Assembly: GCA_037176725.1 (NCBI GenBank)
Contig: JAZBRS010000039.1
Span: 29,052,001 to 29,116,000, forward strand
Reading direction: 5' to 3'
DNA length: 64,000 nucleotides
Source of the DNA: Posidonia oceanica
Lineage: Eukaryota; Streptophyta; Magnoliopsida; Alismatales; Posidoniaceae
The number at the start of each line of letters is the position of its first letter. Within the stretch, counting starts at the first letter, position 1. Shown piece by piece: positions 47,247 through 58,303 of the stretch. The notes under the pieces are model-generated. The model ran no database searches and had not been told where the DNA came from. It worked only from the letters and a program-made list of their open reading frames with translations. The position numbers and the translations under genes are program-made.

Positions 47247-47972
47247 CTAGCTGATTCGGGCCTTCTTTGATCTTCTGGAGTCAGGGAATTGAGGGGCACC
47301 AGGTGGGATTTCTCTGATGGGCCAGAGTCCCTACACCTCAGTCACATACTCAAGAGTGGATCCTGAGCCTTTGGCAGCTGCGATGTCTATCGACTGCACT
47401 CCATGCAGCATCAGGTCTGCTAGCTCTGCGGTAGTGGCTGTTGAATTGAGAGGATAGGGCTGCAGGAGCCTGGGCGCTGTGCTATCAACAAAGGTACCTT
47501 GCTGGAAGCCAAATTGCCACATGACCCGGATAAGGTGGTATTCGACACCCCCGGTGAATCCTGGCAACACCATGAGTCGCATGTCGTGGGTGCCAAAGAA
47601 GACAATGAATGGCTCAGCTGCAGATGAGAAGATACGCCAAGTTACTACATCATCCGTCAGCTATGATAGCTTCTCATATTCTTCTGGGATGCTCTTGATG
47701 GTCCTTGCATGGCCACTGCTGCAGTATGCTTTGATGGCATGCCTCTAAGAGCGCAGAATATCCATCTCTAGGTGTGCAGCTAGCCAGATCTGTACGAATG
47801 CTTCGCAGCCGTAGAAATGGCGGTAGTGGTGTGAGATGCAGTCCAGTCTGCGGTAGGTCTCCGCTAGGACAACTGGTGCCAGGTCGAGCTGCTCAGTCAC
47901 CACAGTAAGCGCAATCTCAGCAACCTCAATTGCAACTGTCATCCGGCCGTGGCTGAAGATCAGCTCACCTAG
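47247..47972 (-). pseudogene. Element E: C-terminal part of ORF3 (DUF7745-like)
   Basis: Minus-strand homologue of 31509-32795. It contains GELIFSHGRMTVAIEVAEIA, DLAPVVLAETYRRLDCISHH, VEYHLIRVMWQFGFQQGTFV and SIDIAAAKGSGSTLEYVTEV, and ends at the TAG 47247-47249. Stops occur near 47745 and 47330. The N-terminal half is missing because LTR F inserted at 47973; the apparent continuation to 48059 is LTR sequence. Here the codon after QFGF is CAG, where element 1 has TAG. Confidence 0.82.
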
Positions 47973-50635
47973 TGTAGACACCCCATTCTGACAGTCTGGA
48001 AGATGGTGGATTCTTTGGAAAGCGTGCTTGGACTCTGGGATGGCTCTCTCTCTCTCCAAACCCTAAGACCTTCCAAACCACCCAAAACCCACCTAAAACC
48101 AACCCAAAACCATCACCCAACTCAACCTAAGCCTTTACACCTTTTCTTTAAACCATTTCAAGCCAAGGCCCAAGCCCATTTCAGCCTTTGGCCTACTGGG
48201 CATGTTGGACGCGCTCTATGCTAGCGTCCAACGTCACGGGAGTTGTAGCGGTTGCTCCGCCACCTTTGGCTCACCACCTGTCCACTCCACCGCCTGTACA
48301 CCACTTACTAGCCTTCCCCTCACCACTCCCGGCCATCAACTACCTGCCAAGGCCGACTTACTACCCTACCAAGCCATCCTCTCCTCCCCAGCGCCTCTTC
48401 CGCTCTCACCGCAGGTCACTGCCACTAGCCGCTTGATTCCCAGCCACCCACGACTTCAGCGACCTCCTAGCAAGCCCATGCCCTTCAAATGCCACTCCTT
48501 GTGGTCTCCCCACACTCAACAACCCCTGCCACCACCTGCAAAGCCCTCTGTAAGCTGCTACCAATCCCCAGAACCCAACAAACAAAACCCATGCAAACAG
48601 CAACCTTCACCTCGATCCAGAGTGAGCCACACTTGTGCCATCCAAAATTCTCCACCCCCAAGAGCTCTAGCGATCTCCCAGCATCATCCCCGAGCCCTCA
48701 GTGATCCCCTCCAGCCGCTCCTTGAGCTCTACAAGCTCGCCAGAGATCCACCGGCCTTCCTCCTCCGCAACGCCGACGAGGAGTGCAAACAGCCACGTTC
48801 AGTTGCGACCAGGTAGGCACTCGACACCTTTAGCAAGCCCATGCACACACGAGCATGCTAGGATAGAGCATGCACTTGCATGGCCCCTTGGTTGGCCAGA
48901 ATGGCCTCAACCGCCGACCGCAAGGAGGAGGAGGTGGGTGGAGCATTCCACCCGCCCATTTTCAACGCTGAGCATACCACCATGCTCATCATCGTTCCCT
49001 CTTGCTTCCTAGCAAGCTGGATGAGGATTTTTGGCCGCCTTGGCCACTGTCCTTGGTCGGGAGCTTCCTCGGCCTGTTGGACGCGCCCTAAGGCAGCGTC
49101 CAACACCCTGCTGTTTGTTTACTTGCTTTTCTCTTTATTTTGTTGCCATGTCGCCATGATCTAAATGCCATTTTTTGTATATTTCTGTTGCATGCCTTCA
49201 TCTATGCTTCCAGTTGCTAGCATGCTTGATCCATGTTTGATCCTAGCTTAGATCCATGTTCTTGGCTCTAGATCATTTTGCTGTTCTTCAGTGTTGGACG
49301 CTGGGTTGCATCGCGTCCTATGTTGGACGCTGGTGCATCCAGTGTCCAATGCTTCTGCTTAGCTCACATGTGTTTATTGCTTGCATGATGCTCTGATCTT
49401 GTTATGGTCGTTTGATCCATGTTTGCATGTGAGTGCTTAGGCCTCTTAGCAGCTATTATCAAGTTTGCTTGGCTTGCCATCTGTGTTTTTGCAGGTTTAT
49501 TAATGTTTGTGCCTCCCTCTATGTTGGACGTCGCTACAGCCAGCGTCCTATATTGGACGCAGGTAGTGCTAGCGTCCAACGCACTGGTTGAGTTCCCCTT
49601 TATGCATGCTTTATAGATGTTGCTTTATTTGGATTTTTATTCAATCCCTGTATGCATGCCCAGCTTATGCCTATTTACAGCAACTTGAATGCATGCCATG
49701 ATATTTGCTCTACCATCTTGCCATCTGTCTGTTCCAGAGTGTCGGACGCTAGATACTGTAGCGTCTTATGTTGGACGCTGTATGTTCTAGCGTCCAACAC
49801 CCTGCAGTAGCTTAAACCTCATTCATGCTTGCATCTTGCCATTGAATCTCCTTCTGGATGTTTCTATTGACTACCTTGCATGTTATACATGTCATGCACT
49901 CTCATGCAGCATTTACATCGCATTTATATAGCCTGCATGCATACATTTCTTTCAAAAGCATGGCTTGGTTGTTGGACGCCACAGATCTCAGCGTTCAACA
50001 TTGGACGCTGTCATTCTATGCGTCCAACATCCTCTGCTCGTTTGAAAATCACTTTGATCTTGCTTCTGGTTTCTGGGCCTTGTGTTTTGGTTTCCTAGCA
50101 TGTTCTATCTGCCCATGGTTCTTTTTACATTGCATTAAATCCAAAATTTCCAAGTTTGCATTGCGTGTTTTCTGCATTTTGGCTTCTGCCTTTGTAGGAC
50201 GCCAGCTATCCCAGCGTCCAAAATTGGACGCTGCTGGCAGCTGTGTCCAACACTTGCAGTAAGCTGCACCTCTATTTTGAGCGTCGAATCCGTTTTGATC
50301 GCTGCCCCTTGCATTTCGTTGGTCCCGGTACATGCCCACGACACCCATGCATGCTGTCGGGACCCTGTTTTGGTTTTGCACCTTGCATTGCACGTTTTCC
50401 CATGGTTTTTGCCTCAGACTCGCTTTCACTTTCCCTTTTGTATCATTTTCCGTGCTTGCATTGTTTTCCGCGCCGCTTGCATCATTTTCCGCTCCCACTT
50501 TTGCTTTATCCCTCACATGTCGCTTGCATTGCATGGTTTTCCTCGCAGTTTTACTTTTTCGCCTGCATTTGCATTAGGGTAGTGATGCTTACTGCCTAGG
50601 TGTTCTTACGAACCAGGGCTTGCCCGTTCAGAACC
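47973..50635 (+). mobile_element. LTR F: 5' portion of a plus-strand LTR
   Basis: Starts TGTAGACACCCC at 47973 inside the E ORF3 and runs to 50635, where minus-strand LTR A interrupts it. The last part (50340-50635) has degenerate 30-bp-type repeats and the GTGATGCTTACTGCCT block seen in the other LTRs, so the missing remainder should be only about 0.5 kb. It holds one palindromic 29-mer at 48204-48232 and the array 49076-50252. The open frames (48202-48816 and others) are proline-rich LTR sequence, not genes. Confidence 0.85.
49076..50252. repeat. Regular array of paired 29-bp palindromes in LTR F
   Basis: Modules start at 49076 (single unit), 49293, 49523, 49741, 49971 and 50193 (two abutting units each): spacings 217, 230, 218, 230 and 222 bp. 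Units have GTTGGACGC and GCGTCCAAC arms around an 11-nt centre. The DNA between modules has little evident repeat identity beyond TGCATGC-type words, so the palindromes are the conserved part. Confidence 0.92.
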
Positions 50636-52568
50636 TGTAGCGATCCCGGTGTTTGGATCATCCGTGCACGATGCCAAAGCTCGCGTGCACCGATCAGAAT
50701 CTGGTTTACTATTAGCGGGTGTGTCCGAGAAGGAAGACTTGACTCGAAAACACTTAAAAAAGGGAAAAAAGGAAAGAAAAGGAGAAGATAAGACAAATCA
50801 GAGTCGCCACCGTGTCTATTAAGTCGGGAGACAAGGAAAACCAAGGAAATGCATGAATAAACACACAAAACCAAGCAAAAGATGCAATGCGATGCAATAC
50901 AAATGCAATGGGATGCAATGAGATGCAATGATGTGACTCGTGCCTAGGATAAGGGCAATATGATCATTGCAGGCCATGAGAAAGGGCAAGGACTCCTGTT
51001 ACGTGCAGGGAAGGTGTAAGGCACCCCCGACACGCCCGAGAATCGGTCTTTCTAGGCTTACGCTCGCATACGCAGGGAAATGCATACTTTGAATGCCTAA
51101 GTGCCATGAATGCCTAATTAGATGCTCAAAGGTGTGCTCTAAGTGATGGAATGCGTGCAAGGAATTAAACGTGCAATCTAAGTGCTCAGCAACGCTGTCT
51201 GTGTTCCAAATCGGGCGAACCCTGGTTCGTGAGGACTCTAGGCAGTAAGCATCACTACCCTAAATGCAAATGCAAGCGATAAAACAAAACGGCAGTAAAA
51301 CCATACACATGCAAGTGACATGCAAAGGAAAACAACGTCAAACATGCAAAATGGTGCAAGAAACGAAAGCAGGCATGCAAAACGGTGCAAGAGCGAAGGA
51401 AAACAAGCGATGCAAGTGCGGAAACAAAACATCGTAAAAGCCACGCAATGCAGATGCGAAAACATGCAAAGGGGAAAAATAAAACAAGTAAAGAGAGACA
51501 AGTGGTGTAAGTGTGAAAACGAACACCGGTTAAGGACACGTGATGCAGGTGTGAAGACCCGCAAAGGGAAAAGAAAGCAAGCAGAGGGATCACCACTATC
51601 CTGTGACTGTTTCCCACTAAAACTATTCCACGATGTGTCTTGCACGCTGCCCAAAGCTCATGGTGAAATCGGATCATGGAAAGGAGGGAAGAAGGCCGTG
51701 ATCAGTAGTGAATCCACGGAAAACTCAACCCAAAGACACTAAGAATGCACGAAAAGAGGAAGTGGGGCAGATAGGCAAGAGGGGAAGTCTTAATCTACAT
51801 GCACGGAAAACGCAGTGCGAAAACAATGCATGCAACGCAAGTGATGTGTAACAAGGTGCTATGCAGTAGTTCAGAAGGACTTACCTTGGGGATCTGAGGC
51901 CTGATTAGAGGTAAACTTGGTCAGCATGGAAGTCCGCTCCACCAGGATGGTCTGGGTAACTTGGTCGCAAAGATCCGGCGGTCCGATTGGGAGTTATACA
52001 GGTCTCAAGATCAGAAGACCCAAGAACCAAGGAAGGGAAGGGATCTAAGTGCAAAAAGTCCCTAGGGGTGTGCAGAACAAGGCCTCCCACATACAAGGGA
52101 GCTAAAGGTGCTCAAAAGTGTGCCAGGATGCTAAGTGCAATGATATATGGGTGCAATGCATGTAAAAATGCAAGAAAATGACCTAAATGTAATTAAAATG
52201 CAAACCTAGGGGCCTGGATGCAACTAAATGCAAACTTAGGGACCTATGTGCAATGATTTTAAAAAGATAGGGACCCGGATGCAACTAAATGCAAAGTCAG
52301 GGGCCTATATGCAATGATTTTGAAAAGTTAAGGACCTGGATGCAAATAAATGCAAACCTAGGAACCTAAATGCAATGATTTTGAAAAGTTAGGGACCTGG
52401 GTGTAATAAAATAAGTCTCTGGGCTTTTTAATAATGCAATAAGGTTTTAAAACAAAGATTAAATGAAATCTGAATGGACTGAGGACCTAAATGCAAATGC
52501 AATAAAATATAGGGTCTGGAATGCAATGCAATATGGAAAAAATGCAATTTAAATAAATGTTGTGAATG
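50636..52568 (-). mobile_element. LTR A: 3' part of a minus-strand LTR
   Basis: On the minus strand the LTR ends GGGATCGCTACA at 50636, like the solo LTR at 17160. It shows the same blocks in reverse: GAGTCGCCACC (50810), the GTAACAGGAGTCC block (inverted, near 50995), an array remnant (51340-51560), and a donor site (51879-51884). It also has 60-65-bp repeats of GCAACTAAATGCAAAC type (52190-52400). Its beginning is cut by LTR B at 52569. It inserted into LTR F. No gene. Confidence 0.85.
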
Positions 52569-53467
52569 TGTAGTAATCCTGAATTCTGATCATCCATGCA
52601 TGATGCCAAAAGCTTGCGTGCATCGATCAAAATAGGCTCACTATATGCGGTAGGATCCGAGGGAAGAAACTCGACTTGGAAATGCTTGCAAAAAAGAAAA
52701 AGGAAATGATAAGACAAATCGGAGTCGCCACCAGGTCTATTGAATTGGGAGACAGGGAAAACCGAGGGTAAAGCATGAAAAGACATGCAAAACTGGATGC
52801 AAAGAGGGGGCAAAGAGATGCGACGCAACACAATGCAAATGCAATGCTATGCTATGCTATGACTCGTGCCTAGGATGAAGGAAAGGTCTATGTGGGCCAA
52901 GAGAAAGGGCAAGGACTCCTGTTACACACGACGAAGGTGTTAGGCACCCCCAATACGTCCGAGAGTCGGTCTTTCTTAGGCAATCTCGTGCGCTAATGCA
53001 AGGAAGTGCTAGCCTAATGCCTAAATGCAATGAATGTCTACCTGCTATGCATGGGAAATAAACATGCTATCTATGTGCTCAGCAGCGCTGTTAGTGTTCC
53101 GATCTGGACGAACCTTGGTTCATGAGAACTCCTAAGCAGTAAGCATCACGGTCCTAATGCAAATGCAGGCGATAAAACAAAACTGCAGGGAAAACCAGGG
53201 AATGCAAACGACATGCGAGATATAAACCAAAGCAGGTGCGGAAAACGGTGCGAAAGCATGGAAAACGAGGCAAAAGTGCGGAAAATGATGCCAAGCAGCG
53301 GAAAACAATGCAAAGGCGCGGAATGATGCAAAGCGAGGTGCAAAATCAAAATGGGGGTTAGGCAGCATGCATGGGGGTTGCAGTAGGCACTAGGAGCAAT
53401 AAAATGCAGAAAACGATGAACGAAATCAAGATCAGCATTTTAAAATCAAGTCTAGCCAACTGCAAGT

Positions 53468-53998
53468 GTTGGACACTGGCAACAGCGGCGTCCAACGTTG
53501 GACGCTGCCATTGCTGGCGTCCAACACCTACTAGAGGCAGACAGCATGCAACTTTTAAAAAGGGATGCATTCTAGCTATATGAATGCAATACTGATGCAA
53601 AAATATAGCAAAATGGGTGCATGACACGCAGGGCTAACAGGACAGAAGAACAGAAACAGATTCAGAGCAAGGGGCAAGCTAAGATCAAGAATTATAGCAA
53701 GCAGGGTGTTGGATGCCCGTGGGCATGGCGTCCAACATTAGACGCCAGAGAGACAGGCATCCAACATAGGCCAGAGGAAAAACAAGACAAATAAGCATAC
53801 AGATGATAACTAAAAACTAGGAACATGCATTTGGGCTACTGGGGATAAGTACAGACTAAGCAAGCAAGCATAGGATCACACAGAAAATCAAAAAAACTCA
53901 CCATTTGCAACCTGTGCCAAGCATGAAGCACAACAAGAACGTTGGACACGACTTGAGCTGGCGTCCAATGTTGGATGCCTGGAACAGCAGCATACAAC
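53468..53998. repeat. Three paired 29-bp palindromes in the transcribed part of LTR B
   Basis: Pairs at 53468-53525, 53708-53765 and 53941-53998, spacings 240 and 233 bp, close to the spacing in LTR F. Arms such as GTTGGACGC/GCGTCCAAC and ATTAGACGCC/GGCATCCAAC. Confidence 0.88.
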
Positions 53999-54879
53999 GC
54001 CTTGGGAGGCACAAACACACAAGAACTTGCATAAAACATAGCATATGGTCTATAGAAGCTGAGGAGTGTGGATATGGGGTTTTTTGGAGGAGAAGAAGAA
54101 GATGGTGATGATGGAGGTTTGGGGAAGAAGAAGGCTTCTTTTGGCTCCCTCTTTTGCTCGCTCTATCTCTCTTTCTCGAGGTCTCCCTTTTTTATATCCG
54201 ACTCCGTCACTCCACGTGTGATGGAATCGGTGTGATCGCCACTCTCGGTTCGCTTTTGCCGGCCCTCGAGACGCCTTTGGGGAGATGTAGTGTGGTTGCG
54301 GGTTCAACTACCTTGGGACAACGCCAGCATTGCCCAAGGGTGCCCGTGCTCGGTAAGCTCTTTCTTCCTTCTTCCTCCTTGTATGACAAACGTTAGCAAA
54401 GCAAAACAAACAAGACAATATAAAAATGGATCAATATGTGTAGTAATCTATCCAGAGTTAGTAGAAAAGAAAATAAAGAAAACGTAGTGCGATACGTACC
54501 CGAGGGGATTGATCCCCCTAGTTGCAACTAAACGAGATGTATGCCTAGTTAAAAACATATGAACTTGAAATAAAAAAAGCTTGATTATACTACGGAATTA
54601 AACATGCAATATCAGAAATAAAAAGGAAATGAATGAAATAGAGTTTCCTCTGTCTATGCACAAGGTGCAAACTGTGTTGGCATGAAGCCAACAACGACAA
54701 AAGGATCCTCAAGCTTTTTCTAAGACTCTCCTTCTTTCAAAATCTCTCTTCTCACTTTCAATTCTTGAGGACCTCACTTCTCTAAGATTTTTAATCTCAA
54801 GAGCATGTGAGTTCCAAAAGTTTCTTAGCTTCTTTTCTCTCTCAAAATTCCGGCCTTGAACTCTGTAGGGGTACCCTTA

Positions 54880-54888
54880 CTTTTATAG
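54880..54888 (-). promoter_or_regulatory. TATA box of LTR B
   Basis: Minus-strand CTATAAAAG in a block shared with the D LTR (8319-8327). The nearest palindromic unit lies 64 bp upstream. Defines U3 as roughly 55473 to 54855. Confidence 0.72.
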
Positions 54889-54951
54889 AAGCAAGGGAGG
54901 AACAAAAAAGGACACAAATGTCAAGTTAGTAGAGTTTCCTGTTTCAGAAGT

Positions 54952-55264
54952 GTTATACGTTGGAAAACCAGTGTATCACGTTATAAGCGAGAGAACTCGC
55001 ATATAACGACCTCCAAGGCATAACTGCTAGGATCAGAGAAGATTCTCCAATTAAGGAATCTTTAAGTGTGATTAAACTCGGTTTTGATGGCTTTGACCGG
55101 TCAACAGGTTCCAAAGAAGGCAAAAACATGATTTCTGGATTAGGCCAAATAAGGAAAGCTTTGGCTGACTGGGTTGCCACGTTGGACGCTGGAAAGCCAG
55201 CGGCCAATGTTAGCTGCTGGAAAACCAGCGGCCAACGTTGTACGCTGAGAAGCCAGCAGACAAC
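54952..55264. repeat. Palindromic 28-mers in U3 of LTR B
   Basis: Two abutting units at 54952-54979 and 54980-55007, and three at 55181-55208, 55209-55236, 55237-55264, each exactly 28 bp. Unit 54980 has GTTATAAGCGAG/CTCGCATATAAC, where both the outer and inner stem bases differ from GTTGGACGCTGG/CCAGCGGCCAAT in unit 55181 while pairing is kept at 11 of 12 positions. Confidence 0.92.
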
Positions 55265-55473
55265 ACCCTTAATCAGTTTGACTTCCAAATTAGGTCAGGA
55301 CGTGAAGAACACTCAGGTTGCCAACATTTGGGGCTTAGAAAGGTATAGCATTTTGGACTTGAGAGGAACATTTGGCTCAAGTGAGATTCAAAAATGGGTG
55401 GAGGGCTTCTAAGAGCGACCTAATGCAAGAGACTATCCTAGCATGAAGGGAGTGCCAAAATGGGGTATCTACA

Positions 55474-55485
55474 GATTGCCCCTCC
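55474..55485 (-). promoter_or_regulatory. Polypurine tract of element B
   Basis: Minus strand GGAGGGGCAATC directly before the LTR start, a variant of the tract in element 1 and E. Shows that B continues to the right. Confidence 0.8.
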
Positions 55486-55649
55486 TTGAAGATGCCTTCA
55501 GCACGAAGCTATCTACAAGGCGAGACGATACCCCCATGTGGCGCTACCTAGGGGTCTTAAATGAAATCCAATTCCTACTGCCACCAGACTTGGACGGGAC
55601 ACAAAGAGGGTCGGCTAAAGAAACACGGCAAGGGGATTGCCCAAAGGGA

Positions 55650-55905
55650 ACAAACTAACGACATGCCACGGGGATGGCCCGTGGGGGTCAAACTAAAGGA
55701 CACTGCCACGGGGATGGCCCGTGGGGGTCAAACTAAAAGACATGCCATGGGGATTACCCATGGGGGTCAAACTAAAAGACATGCTACGGGGATTGCCCGC
55801 AGGGGTCAAACTAAAAGACATGTTACGGGGATTGCTCGCAGGTGTCAAACTAAAAGACATGCCGCGGGGATGGCCCGCGGGGGTCAAACTAAAAGGATGG
55901 ATAGC
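55650..55905. repeat. B array 1: 39-40-bp units with covarying stem
   Basis: Six units with GGGGTCAAACTAAAAGACATG after a stem-loop. Stems differ between units: CCACGGG/CCCGTGG, CCATGGG/CCCATGG, CTACGGG/CCCGCAG and CCGCGGG/CCCGCGG, each around a 4-5-nt loop. The 39-bp unit gives open frames that are artefacts. 55486-55649 has no gene. Confidence 0.92.
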
Positions 55906-56525
55906 TAATGATTCCGACGACCACTCAATGCGAATGCAGTACAATGCGAATGCCGTACAATGCGCTATGCATGGATGCATGCTGATGGGAATGCAAAAGG
56001 GGTCATGATATGCAATGCATGACCCTAGGTAATGAGGTTCCTCCATCATCGCTGACTTTAATTTGTATATCGGGTTGGCTCAGGAATTTTTCTCACCACC
56101 CAAGGCAGACTGACACATGCGTGAATGCAATTTGTCATGATCAGGTATCCTTTCCTCGAGTGTAGCCTACACTCTCCGAGGGGACCATCGTCTCATGATA
56201 CGCGGGTTGGTGAGCGAGAGGTCCGTGATGCTCCCAGGCAAAAGGGGAAATGATCTCTTCTCTACCGACCGCATTGGCTCTATTCGTCACAATTAGGTGT
56301 CCTTTCATTGAATGTTGCCTACATTCTCGACAGAGACCGTCATCTCGTGACTCAGAATCATTGAACGATGAGTTTATCGATACCATTGGCATTATTCATC
56401 AGAATCAAATGTCCTTTCATTGAATATTGCCTACATTCTCGGTGGGGACCATCATCTTCTGACCCGGGAGTTAGTGAATAGGTGATTCACTAATACCGTT
56501 GGCTTTAATTTGTTGACCCGGTCAT
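55906..56525. repeat. B array 2: three degenerate units of about 120 bp
   Basis: Repeated text around GTCCTTTCATTGAATGTTGCC, TACATTCTCG and GGGACCATCATCT at about 56140, 56290 and 56410, each followed by a GTGA/ATTGGC-type tail. GAGTGTAGCC/TACACTC and GAATGTTGCC/TACATTC keep an inverted-repeat character. No gene. Confidence 0.75.
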
Positions 56526-56527
56526 GC

Positions 56528-57125
56528 TCCGGGGTTCTTTCTACTGATTGGTTTTGCTTTGTTTGTCCGGTTGTGCTTTGGGGTTGCTTTGTTTGTCCGG
56601 TCGTGCTTCGGGGTTTGCTTTGTTGTCCGGTTGTGCTCCAGGGTACCTGCTTTTGATTGGCTTGCTTTGTTTGTCCGATTGTGCTCTGGGGTTTGCTTTG
56701 ATGTCCCGGTTAGGCTCTGGGGTTCTTTGCTTTGATGTCCTGGTTATGCTCCGTGGATCTTTGCTTTGGTGTCCCGGTTATGCTCCGGGGATCTTTGCTT
56801 TGGTGTCTCGGTTATGATCTTTGCTTTGGTGTCTCGGTTATGCTCCGGGGATCTTTGCTTTGGTGTCTCGGTTATGCTCCGGGTATCTTTACTTTGGTGT
56901 CCCGGTTATGCTTCGAGTATCTTTCCTTGGTAGGTTTGCTTTGTTATCCCGATTGTGATTTGGGGATCTTTCCTTGGTAGGTTTGCTTTGTTATCCCAGT
57001 TATGCTCCGGGGATCTTTCCTTGGTAGGTTTGCTTTGTTATCCCGGTTATGCTCCGGGGATCTTTCCTTGGTAGGTTTGCTTTGTTATCCTGGTTATGCT
57101 CCGGGGATCTTTGCTTTATTTGTCG
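56528..57125. repeat. B array 3: 25-50-bp units with CCCGG...CCGGGG stem
   Basis: Units of TTGCTTTGTTATCCCGGTTA followed by TGCTCCGGGGATCTTT, with variants in which both arms change (GTCCGGT...GCTTTGGGG, CCCGATT...ATTTGGGG). About fifteen copies of mixed length. Open frames here are artefacts. Confidence 0.88.
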
Positions 57126-57132
57126 AGGGGAT

Positions 57133-57950
57133 TACCCAAGGGAGGTGGAAATAAAAACCTGACATGCCTAGGGGAAGACCCAAGGGAGTCGAAACAATAA
57201 CATGACGTGCCTAGGGGAAGACCCAAGGGAGTCGAAAATAAAAACATGACATGCCTAGGGGAAGACCCTAGGGAGTCGAAAATAAGAGCATGACGTGCCT
57301 AGGGGAAGACCCAAGGGAGTCGAAAGTAAAAACATGACATGCCTAGGGGAAGACCCAAGGGAGTCGAAAATACAAACATGACATGCCTAGGGGAAGACCC
57401 AAGGGAGTCGAAAATAAAAACATGACATGCCTAGGGGAAGACCCAAGGGAGTCGAAAATAGAAACCTGACGTGCCTAGGGGAAGATCCAAGGGAGTCGAA
57501 AATGAAAACATGACATGCCTAAGGGAAGACCCAAGGGAGTCGAAAATAAAAGCATGACGTGCCTAGGGGAAGACCCAAGGGAGTCAAAAGTAAAAGCATG
57601 ACGTGCCTAGGGGAAGACCCAAGGGAGTCAAAAGTAAAAACATGACGTGCCTAGGGGAAGATCCAAGGGAGTCGAAAATAAAAACATGACGTGCCTAGGG
57701 GAAGACCCAAGGGAGTCGAAAGTAAAAGCATGACGTGCCTAGGGGAAGACCCAAGGGAGTTGAAAGTTAAAGCATGACGTGCCTAGGGGAAGACTCAAGG
57801 GAGTCGAAAGTAAAAACTTGACGTGCCTAGGGAAAGACCCAAGGGAGTCGAAAATAAAAACATGACGTGCCTAGGGGAAGACCCAAGGGAGTCGAAAGTA
57901 AAAGCATGACGTGCCTAAGGGAAGACCCAAGGGAGTCAAAAAGGATACTT
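57133..57950. repeat. B array 4: about 18 units of 44-45 bp
   Basis: Highly regular: CATGACGTGCCTAGGGGAAG then ACCCAAGGGAGTCGAAAATA. The segment CCTAGGG...CCCAAGG can pair at six of seven positions. It is the most homogeneous array in the window, so it expanded recently and could be a satellite seed. Confidence 0.95.
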
Positions 57951-58024
57951 TTTGGCTTAGCTTGCTTTGTTGACCTGGTTGTGCTCTGGGTTCTGCTTTT
58001 CTGCTCTCAATTCTGCTTTGACTC

Positions 58025-58108
58025 ATTGGACGCTTGATTGTTAGCGTTCAACGTTGGACGCTTCAAGAACTGCGGCTAACGTTGGACGGCATTACGGCGG
58101 CGTATAAC
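58025..58108. repeat. Three palindromic 28-mers upstream of gene 1
   Basis: Units 58025-58052, 58053-58080 and 58081-58108, end to end, 28 bp each (GTTGGACGC...GCGTATAAC type). They lie about 195 bp before the gene 1 ATG. Between them and the ATG is ordinary sequence without a clear TATA box. Confidence 0.9.
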
Positions 58109-58303
58109 GTCGCGAGACAGGCTGCTGTCTTTCCTATTCGGGCACCGCCGTTTTGGCAATAAATTCCCAATTTTCTTTGGGTTTCCATTCCGATGAAGGC
58201 TCCATGGCCTATATTTGACCTCCCCTTGGCTTGAATCTCGTAGTTCAAACATTTATCTTCCTTCCCTTATTGATTTTGCTTGCTAGGGCTTGTGCTTCTC
58301 CTC

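Larger units (their letters stand above)
52569..55473 (-). mobile_element. LTR B: complete 2905-bp 3' LTR of element B
   Basis: On the minus strand it starts TGTAGATACCCC at 55473 and ends GGATTACTACA at 52569. A polypurine tract lies just outside its start, so the internal region is to the right. Features: palindromic 28-mers at 55181-55264 and 54952-55007, TATA box 54880-54888, G-box core 54213-54218, three paired 29-mers 53468-53998, array remnant near 53215-53350, and GAGTCGCCACC near 52728. About 900 bp (54060-54960) match the D LTR. It is inserted in LTR A. No gene. Confidence 0.88.

Noticed and set aside
49076..50252. CRISPR-like regular repeat-spacer pattern
   Set aside because: Plant LTR context, 58-bp double palindromes with about 165-bp spacers and no cas genes; this is not a CRISPR array.
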